Source: JAKRSE01 sp943369295 (lineage in GTDB: Bacteria > Armatimonadota > Fimbriimonadia > Fimbriimonadales > Fimbriimonadaceae). From it: DNA of 64,000 nt. Shown in pieces: positions 43,073-50,953 of the stretch. Location: assembly GCA_943369295.1 (NCBI GenBank), contig CALRMU020000002.1:558001-622000 (forward strand), in the 5' to 3' direction. The translations under genes were made by a program, and so were the position numbers. The notes below the pieces were generated by a model. It had not been told where the DNA came from and searched no databases. It worked only from the letters and a program-made list of their open reading frames with translations. Each line of letters opens with the position of its first letter. The stretch's first letter is position 1.

Positions 43073-44539
43073 TTACTCCACTCTAAAATCAGATGATCCA
43101 ATCCGAATCACGTCGCCCTGCCGCAAAAGTGTCATGGAAACCTTTGCCCCGTTGACGAAGGTTCCGTTGGTGCTGCCAAGATCCTGCAGTTGAAGACCTT
43201 GAGGTCCTGCAGAGATGATGGCATGCCTACGGCTTGCCTGTGCATCTCCGGTCAAGGCAATGCCGCTGGCTTCTCGGCCAATTTCTAGGGGCTGCCCCAA
43301 AGGAAAGCGCCTTCCAGAAAACTGACCGCTGATCGCTATCAATCTGTTCGGTCCTCCAGGAGCCTGAATTCCGCCTGGCGTCATAACAGTCTGAGCTCCA
43401 GTCTGCATGGGCTGAGGAACGGCCATGGTCGGCTGTCCGTAGGGTGCCTGAGGCATTTGAGTCTGGGGCATCTGGGGTTGAGGGACGGCCATTGTCGGCT
43501 GATTCATGCCCTGGGGCATTCCACCAGCCATGCCGCCTATCGGAGCACCCCCGACTGGTCCGGCAAACCCTCCGACGGCGACACCTTTGGATCTTGCCTC
43601 AGCCGAACGCCTGGCTGCTCCTGCTTTCATCAGGAATTCCAGGGTCAAGCTTCCTACCTGAATTTTGTCTCCCGGGTTCAAGGCCGCCGAAGCCACCCTG
43701 ACTCCATTCAGGCCAACACCGATCGGACTGCCAGGATCCTGAAGCACATACTGCCCCCCTTGTTTATGAATGACAGCGGCAAGCCCGGGAAGATTGGGGT
43801 CGGCGAAGAGAGGGATTTCGGCCCTTTCATCCTTGCCGATCCGGGTGACATTGGCGTCAATCGCCCACTCCTTGCCTTCGTTTCGGCCAAGGACAAGCCT
43901 TACCCACGCCTGGCGTGAGTAGTACTCGAAGAGGGCGGTGAAGAGACCGACCCCGAAGCCTAGAAGGGCTGCACTCAGCCCACGACTTGGGCCACCCACC
44001 TCGTTGCCCTGCTGAGCGGCCAGGATAAACCCAGAAGCGGCCTGTCCCAAAAAGTCAAAGAGAAAACCAGCGAGCATTCCGCCGGCCAAGCCTCCGACAA
44101 GGCCACTAACAGCTCCTCGAACACTCCGAAGAGAAGCGCCAATGCCTACGCCTAGTCCGGCGCCCAAAAAGCCAATGGCAATGGTTCTGGCAAAAATGCG
44201 AAGGACACTGAATCCTTCACCCATGAAGACTTCAGGGCCAAAAACTGCTCGGGCGATGACTCCCCCGATGCTGTAGCCCAGCATCCCGGCCATGCCGCCA
44301 AAGACCACGCTGATGCCAACCGAGAGGATGATGTTCTGCTTTCCGCCCTGCTGCAGACCTTGGTAAAGCCCCGCCGTGCCTGCAATAAAGAGCATGAGCA
44401 GAGACATGAAAATCAGCTCTGCTCTGGCCCATGCCAAATCACCCGGCACAAAATCTTGCGGAAAAGCACCTGCCGTCAGCATCCAAGCGACGATGCCCGC
44501 TACGGTGCAGAGGATGGCTTTGGCAAGAATTCTCCCCAC
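43073..44539 (-). CDS. Membrane protein with two FHA domains
   Basis: 488 residues from a GTG at 44539 that shares a base with the upstream stop (TAGTG). About five to seven N-terminal hydrophobic segments (residues 1-220) are followed by a first FHA-like domain (RIGKDERAEIPL..LQDPGSPIGVGLNG) lacking the usual SRxH serine, a Met/Pro/Gln-rich linker with two copies of QPTMAVPQP, and a canonical C-terminal FHA (IGREASG..QASRRHAII..DLGSTNGTFVNG). FHA domains bind phosphothreonine peptides, so this could gather phosphorylated partners at the membrane. No kinase gene is in the window. Confidence 0.9.
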   Translation of the reverse strand: MGRILAKAILCTVAGIVAWMLTAGAFPQDFVPGDLAWARAELIFMSLLMLFIAGTAGLYQGLQQGGKQNIILSVGISVVFGGMAGMLGYSIGGVIARAVFGPEVFMGEGFSVLRIFARTIAIGFLGAGLGVGIGASLRSVRGAVSGLVGGLAGGMLAGFLFDFLGQAASGFILAAQQGNEVGGPSRGLSAALLGFGVGLFTALFEYYSRQAWVRLVLGRNEGKEWAIDANVTRIGKDERAEIPLFADPNLPGLAAVIHKQGGQYVLQDPGSPIGVGLNGVRVASAALNPGDKIQVGSLTLEFLMKAGAARRSAEARSKGVAVGGFAGPVGGAPIGGMAGGMPQGMNQPTMAVPQPQMPQTQMPQAPYGQPTMAVPQPMQTGAQTVMTPGGIQAPGGPNRLIAISGQFSGRRFPLGQPLEIGREASGIALTGDAQASRRHAIISAGPQGLQLQDLGSTNGTFVNGAKVSMTLLRQGDVIRIGSSDFRVE

Positions 44540-45789
44540 TACTCACACCTCAATCGAACAGTCCCCAGAATCAAGAGGTCACCAGCCTTGAGCTCGGTAG
44601 CTCCCGTGATCTTCACTCCGTTGACGTAGGTGCCGTTGGTAGAGCCGAGATCGGTGATGGTCAGAACCCCGCCATTTCTTGAGATCACAGCATGAGATCG
44701 GCTGACGCCAGAATCTGCGCCAAAGCTGATGTCAGCTCCTTCTCGGCCGATTTTGTACTCGCCGCCTCGAATGTCGTACTCCTCACCGTTTGGACCAACG
44801 AGCTTGTAGGCGTGAATGCCAACCGCATCCTGCACAGCTCCGACGGCACCGGCAACGACGGCAGCACCCTGCTGAAAGGGAGTAGGAGCGGCATCATCCA
44901 AGACGATTTTCTGGATAGGCTGAGGGGCGGGGGCAGCCTGAGCCTGGGCTTGGGCGGCCTGATCGGCGGCATCTGGATCCAGGCCAGCCTTTTTCAAGAG
45001 GTCTTTGGCTTGGTCTGGACTTCCCCTGAAATACATATAGACTCCGTAGCCAAGAGCTCCCAAGATCGCAAGCCCGATAAATAGGCTGACCAAGGTTCCC
45101 AAAGGGTTCGATCCTTTCGGGGCTTCTTTCGGTTTTTCATCGGAGGCGGCCGGTGATGCTCCGTTAACTGCTGAACCCTCTGGTGCGGCCTCGGCTTCCG
45201 CTCCGACAACATCAACCTTTTCTGAGACTGGCAGATTAACCTTCATCCCGTCTTTGCCGGGCGAAGGGTTCATGCTCATGGCAGGAGTCTTGACTTCCTT
45301 ACCTTCAAACTTCGTCGTGAAGCTGATGACCAAAGGCTTGCTGGGAAGGTTCCAGAACTCAACCTTGCCTTTGTCGCCAGGAGTCAAAAGAGCGGTGCGC
45401 TGCTCGCCAGCCACAGAGACCATCACGTTTCCGGCCGCGACGGGCTTAAGCTCATAGACGACCGTCACTTCCAGGCGGCCAAGACGGGTGAAGTCTGCGG
45501 CGGCAAGCTTCCACGATTTGGTCTTAAGAATATCGTCGGCTGGCTTTTCGGCTGCCTTGCCTGTAGCCTCATCGTAGACTCCGACAATTTTGCCGGGGGT
45601 TACTTCGATGTCAGCCGAGATTCCTGTGACGCTGACGGGCGTTCCGACGGAAGAGGCGTCACTTGCCTCTCTCTGCCAAACCTTGCGGGTGCCGTCGCTG
45701 CCAAAATCAAAGGTGACCTTGGCTGGCTGAGCCCATGCAGCCGCTAGAATTCCGGGCAGGAACAGGAGGGTAATCAGACTTCGGCGCAC
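44539..45789 (-). CDS. Exported-domain FHA protein with one transmembrane helix
   Basis: 416 residues from a GTG at 45789 inside the end of nnrD. Signal peptide (RRSLITLLFLPGILAAAWAQ), a beta-rich extracytoplasmic region, a transmembrane helix (LGTLVSLFIGLAILGALGYGVYMYF), an Ala/Pro/Gln linker and a C-terminal cytoplasmic FHA domain (YKIGREGADI..VSRSHAVIS..DLGSTNGTYVNG). The topology suggests that an outside signal is connected to phosphothreonine recognition inside. Overlaps both neighbours, so co-translated with them. Confidence 0.88.
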   Translation of the reverse strand: MRRSLITLLFLPGILAAAWAQPAKVTFDFGSDGTRKVWQREASDASSVGTPVSVTGISADIEVTPGKIVGVYDEATGKAAEKPADDILKTKSWKLAAADFTRLGRLEVTVVYELKPVAAGNVMVSVAGEQRTALLTPGDKGKVEFWNLPSKPLVISFTTKFEGKEVKTPAMSMNPSPGKDGMKVNLPVSEKVDVVGAEAEAAPEGSAVNGASPAASDEKPKEAPKGSNPLGTLVSLFIGLAILGALGYGVYMYFRGSPDQAKDLLKKAGLDPDAADQAAQAQAQAAPAPQPIQKIVLDDAAPTPFQQGAAVVAGAVGAVQDAVGIHAYKLVGPNGEEYDIRGGEYKIGREGADISFGADSGVSRSHAVISRNGGVLTITDLGSTNGTYVNGVKITGATELKAGDLLILGTVRLRCE

Positions 45790-47315
45790 TCTGTGCTTAG
45801 TTTAGCCCTCGCGGCGGGTATTGACTGACAAACATCTCGCGCAACAAAGCCAACTGGACCGATTCTTTCTGCACAAAGGTCTCCGGCAAGCCCGTGCCAG
45901 TACATGGCGACCCCACCGGCGTAGTAACAGGGAAGGTCTTGTGCGACTAACGCACCCGCCATTCCTGCCAAAACATCTCCCATTCCGGCGCAGGCCATTC
46001 CGGGGTTTCCGGTGGGATTAACCAAGAGAGGTTCGCAGGCAGCCCCCGTAATGCTGTAGGGTCCTTTAAGCAGAACAGACCGCCTGAAGTGGGTCATGGC
46101 CACCCTTACTGCTTCAAATCGATCCGCCTGAACTTCTGCGACTGTGTTCTTGAGCAGTCGGCTCATTTCGCCAGGATGAGGAGTTAGGAGGCAGTCGGAA
46201 GGGGGAAGGAGGACTCCCATGGCCACGGCGTTCAGAGCATCAGCATCGATGATGCTCGACACCTGCCAGTTCTTCCAAACCTTCTCCAGAAAGCGCAAGA
46301 CTTCTGGCTCATGGGTCAAACCTGGCCCAAACACAGCCCCTTCGTAGGTGCCTTGTTCGGCAAGGATTAGGTCAGCGGCTTCTTCTGAAACCACGCCATT
46401 CTTTTCTGGCAAAGGAATGACCATCGCTTCTGGACACTGGGATAGAACAGCCTGACAGACAGATTCAATGCCAGCGACAGTCACCAGCCCGGCTCCGGAG
46501 CGGTAGGCTGCCTTAGCTGCCAAAACTGCCGCCCCTCTCATGCGGTTAGAACCCGCAACGATGAGGACATGTCCGTTGCTGCCTTTATGGCTTGACCTTA
46601 GTCGCTCAGGGATCAATGCCTCTACCCAGCTTCCATCAAGCAGAAAGGCTTCGGTTGGTTCTTTGGCTAGCTCACGAGGAAAGCCGATGTCGGCAACGTG
46701 CCAATGGCCGCTATGCTCCAAGCCGATTCCTTGAAAGAAGCACGGTTTCGGCAGACCAAAGGTGACGGTCTTAAGAGCCCAGACTGACTCACCTAGCTCT
46801 TCGCCCGTATCGGCATGAATCCCGCTTGGAAGATCGATAGAGACTACGGGGACGCCGCTTCGATTGATGGCACTAATTGCTTCGCCAACTGGCCCCTTGA
46901 CATGATGCTCTGCACCGATGCCCAGAATGCCATCGACCAGAAGGTCAAAGCGACCGAGCTTTTCTAGTCTGGGCTTCCACCTTGGTTCATCACTGAAGAT
47001 GGGGTGGACTCCTTGAGCTTTGGCCTGCAGCATCTGCTGGCGGCACTCTTCTCTTAAGTTATCTGCCGGGCTTGTAACGAGGCATTCAACCTCGAACCCG
47101 TGCTGAAGTGCGAGTCGGGCGAGAACGAATCCGTCTCCCCCGTTATTGCCTTTGCCGCAGAAGACTCCAAGTCTCCCCTTCTCCGGGAGCATCTGCTGAA
47201 TGGTTTCGAAAACCGCCATTCCTGCCCTCTCCATAAGAACCATGGCGGGGAGGCCGAATTCTTCGGTGCTCCTCTGATCCACATCTCTGGCATGGCTGAC
47301 GTTTGCGATCCACAT
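45774..47315 (-). CDS. nnr: Bifunctional NAD(P)H-hydrate epimerase / ADP-dependent dehydratase
   Basis: 513 residues, standard for the fused enzyme that repairs damaged NADH and NADPH hydrates. The N-terminal epimerase half (to about residue 215) shows MERAG, CGKGNNGGDGF and SIDLPSGIHADTG; the C-terminal kinase-fold dehydratase half shows VAGSNRMRGAAVLAA, LTPHPGEM, and AGMGDVLAGM with its conserved Asp. First gene of the FHA/VWA train, though it need not be functionally linked to it. No strong ribosome site. Confidence 0.95.
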   Translation of the reverse strand: MWIANVSHARDVDQRSTEEFGLPAMVLMERAGMAVFETIQQMLPEKGRLGVFCGKGNNGGDGFVLARLALQHGFEVECLVTSPADNLREECRQQMLQAKAQGVHPIFSDEPRWKPRLEKLGRFDLLVDGILGIGAEHHVKGPVGEAISAINRSGVPVVSIDLPSGIHADTGEELGESVWALKTVTFGLPKPCFFQGIGLEHSGHWHVADIGFPRELAKEPTEAFLLDGSWVEALIPERLRSSHKGSNGHVLIVAGSNRMRGAAVLAAKAAYRSGAGLVTVAGIESVCQAVLSQCPEAMVIPLPEKNGVVSEEAADLILAEQGTYEGAVFGPGLTHEPEVLRFLEKVWKNWQVSSIIDADALNAVAMGVLLPPSDCLLTPHPGEMSRLLKNTVAEVQADRFEAVRVAMTHFRRSVLLKGPYSITGAACEPLLVNPTGNPGMACAGMGDVLAGMAGALVAQDLPCYYAGGVAMYWHGLAGDLCAERIGPVGFVARDVCQSIPAARAKLSTECAEV

Positions 47316-47577
47316 AAAATGACTTCGAACTTCCTAAAGTGCAATACGAGATGAACTGAACGAAAAGCAGTCTGAACTGGCTTTATCGGCACTTTATCTG
47401 GGGTATTTGGAAGACTACAAGGATAGAACTGCTGCAAATGGGTCAAAGATTCAGGAGTCACTTTTTTGAAATGCCACCCGTCCGCTGCAGCTGTCTGCCC
47501 TTGTGGAAAACTTTGCGCCCTAACAGGTGCGCTTCTGTCTGCTGATCCGTCTTGGATGTCTGAAGGCAGGACGCCCA

Positions 47578-47862
47578 ATGTCAGCAGTTTTAGATGGAGA
47601 TCTTTGGGTTCATAACTTGGCCCACGTAGTGCTGGTAGACGTTACGGATGACTACCGACGGAACCGTCGACCTCAGCCCGTTGACTGCTACCCGATTCTC
47701 GGTGAAATCTGGCTCCCCACAGTGGTGATGCCTCAAAGGCTGGCCAAGGGAAGCTTGATTGAGAACTACCTTTACGATTGGCATGAAAGGCCATCAGAAG
47801 GGAACCCCACTTGGTACGTGGGGGTGGTTCACAGCCCCAGTGTCAAGGCTGCGGAAGTTTGA
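47578..47862 (+). CDS. Small hypothetical protein
   Basis: 94 residues from the ATG at 47578 with AGGA six bases upstream. No signal peptide or membrane segment; contains VVLVDVTDDYRRNRR and EIWLPTVVMPQRLAKGS. I recognise no family. The strong ribosome site and following terminator support it as real. It lies alone between two minus-strand groups. Confidence 0.55.
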   Translation: MSAVLDGDLWVHNLAHVVLVDVTDDYRRNRRPQPVDCYPILGEIWLPTVVMPQRLAKGSLIENYLYDWHERPSEGNPTWYVGVVHSPSVKAAEV

Positions 47863-47864
47863 AC

Positions 47865-47903
47865 AAAGGCCAGAAGAGAAATCTCTTCAGGCCTTTTCTC
47901 TTT
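47865..47903. terminator. Bidirectional terminator
   Basis: AAAGGCC-AGAAGAG pairs with CTCTTC-AGGCCTTT around AAAT, followed by TCTCTTT. It lies between two convergent genes. Confidence 0.82.
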
Positions 47904-47905
47904 AA

Positions 47906-49180
47906 TCAGAAAGGAATCTTGGCAATGACCGTGCCGCCGCGACCCTTCTCATTGGCGATGCTCTGAATCGTCCAGAGATCCGTTAAGTTGTCTCCATCGA
48001 AACAGGATCCGGAGTAGTCGCCCCAAGCTCCACCCTCAGTGGCCGCGACTCCTTCTCCAAGGCTGACGTTGGGGCGAAGAGTTCCGGCACGATCCCCTGC
48101 CTTTCGCCAGGCAACCCGAGGCGAGATGAAGCTGGTCGGACTAGTTTCTTGAAAGCCTACGATCACATCGTTCTTCTTGTTAACGGCAATAGTTGTCTGG
48201 ATGTAGCTTTTGATAGGGTCAGCAATCAGCCCTGACTGGACAAAGGTGCCATCCATTCTCACCTGGTGCCACTGCACTCCCGCTCTGCCATTAACGTTAA
48301 CCGTGTGGGAAAACCAAAGGTGATTGCTTTGAACGACAACGTTTTTGGGATTTCTGTCTCCAGAAGATGTTTTGGCTTCGGTGCCTTTCATGGGCGAAGC
48401 CGGCGGCCAGCCGAAATTTTTGAAGTTGTGGGCGGCCCTGGTTACAGATTTGACGACAGGAGTGGTTCCCGCTCCCTCGCCAACTGTAGTGATGACAATT
48501 TCTGTGTCCGTTAAGTTGACGAAAAGCAGATCATCCGTGGCGTCTTGAGTCAAAACGGGATGCCCTAAACTTCCAGCAAAATGGTAGACGGTGGCGGGCT
48601 TTCCTGCCTTGACCTCTGCCATCTTCATGACGAAAGTTCTCTCACTGCCGCCTGGGAAAGAATAGCCGATCCATTTGCGGCTGACCCCGATTCCTCCTCC
48701 GTCAACTCCTTTCGGAGCTGGTACAGGATAGGTGTTCCAAGCTCCGCGAGGATCTGAGGTTTCAGATACCGAAACGTTTACCGGCTTCTTTTCTTCCTTG
48801 TCCCAGGGGTTCCAAAGGTTGAAGCCGAAAACCTTGTTTGAAGCGCAGTAAAACAGTTTGGGGTCAATGCCGCCGTTGAATTCAGATTGGGGGACGCCAT
48901 CGACATAGGCTCCTTTTTTGTCGTAAATGACCAATCCACTGTTGGTGCCATGAAAGACAAAGCCGCCTCCGACCGCGATTTGAGGGTCGACCTGACGGTT
49001 GCCATCCTGCGAACCACCAAAAGTCAAAAGGCCATTGACCATTTTTGCCCCGCCGCCCTGGACCCTCTTCTTCGCTTGGCCCCCCTTGTTGAAGGTGGCG
49101 TTCCGGATCGGAGTGATCACTTCCTGCCTCACCGGGCCGACAGGCTGAGCAAAAAGAATGCTGAGGGCGGCTGAAATCAT
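47906..49180 (-). CDS. Exported protein, probable beta-propeller, unknown function
   Basis: 424 residues with a short signal peptide (MISAALSILFAQP). Repeated segments of the type VDPQIAVGGGFVFHGTNSGL, SRKWIGYSFPGG and LFVNLTDTEIVITT suggest bladed beta structure, and the ending QGLWDYSG-like region (GGAWGDYSGSCFDGDNLTDLWTIQ) resembles exported proteins that describe contact surfaces. I recognise no enzyme motif. It lies 13 bases after the GH43 gene on the same strand, so the two may be co-expressed. Confidence 0.6.
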   Translation of the reverse strand: MISAALSILFAQPVGPVRQEVITPIRNATFNKGGQAKKRVQGGGAKMVNGLLTFGGSQDGNRQVDPQIAVGGGFVFHGTNSGLVIYDKKGAYVDGVPQSEFNGGIDPKLFYCASNKVFGFNLWNPWDKEEKKPVNVSVSETSDPRGAWNTYPVPAPKGVDGGGIGVSRKWIGYSFPGGSERTFVMKMAEVKAGKPATVYHFAGSLGHPVLTQDATDDLLFVNLTDTEIVITTVGEGAGTTPVVKSVTRAAHNFKNFGWPPASPMKGTEAKTSSGDRNPKNVVVQSNHLWFSHTVNVNGRAGVQWHQVRMDGTFVQSGLIADPIKSYIQTTIAVNKKNDVIVGFQETSPTSFISPRVAWRKAGDRAGTLRPNVSLGEGVAATEGGAWGDYSGSCFDGDNLTDLWTIQSIANEKGRGGTVIAKIPF

Positions 49181-49193
49181 GGAAGAGCGGAGT

Positions 49194-50105
49194 TTACTGG
49201 GAATCTGCCGGCCATGCCTTCACGCCTTCGTGGGTGATCTTTACTGGAGCGATGTTTCCTTCTGAATCGATGTTCAGGTAGTCCAGGCAGGTGACCCGAT
49301 TGTGGGCGCTTGTCTCTTCTAAAGGCCGACGGTGGTAGCAGATGATGTACTGGTCGCTGCCTGGCAGCTTAAGCACAGAATGGTGACCAGCCCCCTTGCC
49401 GATGGCAGGATCAGTTTCAAGAATTTTGGCCTCGCGCACGAAGGGGCCGAAGGGAGAATCGCTGGAGCCATAGGCGACGGCATAGCTGGAATCGGTCCAC
49501 CCACCTTCGGACCACATGAACACGTATCGTCCCTTGTGCTTGACCATGAAAGGTCCCTCGACATAGTTCTCGGGGGTGATTTCGATAAAAGGGCCATCGA
49601 TTGAAATCATGTCCGCCCCAAGCTTCACCACCACTGCGTGCTTCCAACCACCATAGTAGAGATAGGCAGTGCCATCGTCATCGATAAAGGCATGGGCATC
49701 AATCGGCTGGGCTCCGTGGTGATATTCGCTTATCAAGGGGTGGCCAAGTGCGTCAACAAAGGGTCCGCCAGGGCTATCCGAAACGGCCACGCCAAGGCCA
49801 GCCCCGTCTCCCGCAGAAAAGTAGAAGAAGTACTTTCCATCTTTTTCGGCCATAGAGGGCGCCCAGGCAGCTCGGTTGGTGCTCCAAGGCACATCAGCAA
49901 AGTCCAGAATTCTGCCTTCGTTTCTCCAGTCGGTGAGGTCGCTAGACGAGAAAGCCTCGAAGAAAGTCTGCTCTTCATAGGGGGCAGAGTAGGTGGGGTA
50001 GATCCAATATCTGCCTTCATAGAGATGGATTTCTGGGTCGGCGTACCAGCCAGGAAAAATGGGGTTTCCAGACAGGCGCGGGCTCGAACCAGTTTCCTCA
50101 GACAT
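49194..50105 (-). CDS. Glycoside hydrolase family 43 enzyme
   Basis: 303 residues, no signal peptide. Five-bladed propeller with the three GH43 acidic residues: the base D23 in WYADPEI, the pKa-modulating D136 in PIDAHAF and the acid E183 in YVEGPFMV. Such enzymes release arabinose or xylose from plant and algal polysaccharides. The short form without an accessory domain acts on oligosaccharides, perhaps in the cytoplasm. Exact linkage cannot be told. Confidence 0.92.
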   Translation of the reverse strand: MSEETGSSPRLSGNPIFPGWYADPEIHLYEGRYWIYPTYSAPYEEQTFFEAFSSSDLTDWRNEGRILDFADVPWSTNRAAWAPSMAEKDGKYFFYFSAGDGAGLGVAVSDSPGGPFVDALGHPLISEYHHGAQPIDAHAFIDDDGTAYLYYGGWKHAVVVKLGADMISIDGPFIEITPENYVEGPFMVKHKGRYVFMWSEGGWTDSSYAVAYGSSDSPFGPFVREAKILETDPAIGKGAGHHSVLKLPGSDQYIICYHRRPLEETSAHNRVTCLDYLNIDSEGNIAPVKITHEGVKAWPADSQ

Positions 50106-50158
50106 GAAGCTATCTTGCCATGCCGAACTGAAAAAGGCGTTAAACTAGACCCAACACC

Positions 50159-50953
50159 ATGGTCACACTTGATGAACTCACCCGTGCCCATGCCTGGCTT
50201 AACCAGCTTCGTCCCCTTCCTGATCTAGTGTTGAAGGAGTTGAACCATCGTTATGAGGTGGACTTCTCTCACCACTCAACTGCGATTGAAGGCAACACTT
50301 TAACAAAAAGCGAAACTCAGATCGTCATTGAGAAGGGAATCACGATATCGGGAAAGCCACTACTCGATCATTTGGAAGTCGTCGGGCACAAGGAAGCTCT
50401 TGACTATGTGATTGTGCTGGCCGGAGGCGAAGCTATGGTGAGCGAGTGGGATGTGAGAAGCATCCATAGCTTAGTGATGAAGGGCCAGGCTCAGGAGCAC
50501 TCCGGAGCTTGGAGACGGCTGGATGTGAAGGCCGCTGGGACGGACTATAGCTATCCCACTTACCTGCAGATTCCTGACCTGATGGCGGAATTCATTGCCT
50601 GGCTATCTCAGCCACCTAAACTTCATCCCATCCTCTTTGCCTCGGAGGCCCATCTGAGGTTTGTCACGATCCATCCCTTTCAAGATGGAAATGGCAGGGT
50701 CGGCCGACTCCTTTTGAACCTGCTTTTGATGAAAGCTGGCTATCCGATAGCTGTTATTCACCTGCAGGAAAGGCCCCAGTACATTGCTGCACTAGAATCT
50801 GCTCAAAGCGGAAATGGACGAGACGATCTTGACAACCTAATCTTCAGAAGCCTCAAGGATTCCTTTGTGGAGACCTTCAGGACAGCATTGTCCTATCAAG
50901 ATCTCGTGATTGATTCGGGGCTCAAGAGCGACATCTTGGGCTGGATAGACTAA
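50159..50953 (+). CDS. Fic-family AMPylase with N-terminal inhibitory motif (class II)
   Basis: 264 residues. The active-site motif H172-PFQDGNGR-VGR (HxFx(D/E)GNGRxxR) is intact, so it should transfer AMP to a hydroxyl group on a target protein. Upstream, S40-xxx-E44-G45-N46 fits the inhibitory helix motif (S/T)xxxE(G/N) of class II Fic proteins, in which the Glu blocks ATP binding. A C-terminal helical part follows. Overlaps the convergent ABC gene by four bases. No toxin-antitoxin partner gene is seen, consistent with built-in inhibition. Confidence 0.93.
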   Translation: MVTLDELTRAHAWLNQLRPLPDLVLKELNHRYEVDFSHHSTAIEGNTLTKSETQIVIEKGITISGKPLLDHLEVVGHKEALDYVIVLAGGEAMVSEWDVRSIHSLVMKGQAQEHSGAWRRLDVKAAGTDYSYPTYLQIPDLMAEFIAWLSQPPKLHPILFASEAHLRFVTIHPFQDGNGRVGRLLLNLLLMKAGYPIAVIHLQERPQYIAALESAQSGNGRDDLDNLIFRSLKDSFVETFRTALSYQDLVIDSGLKSDILGWID

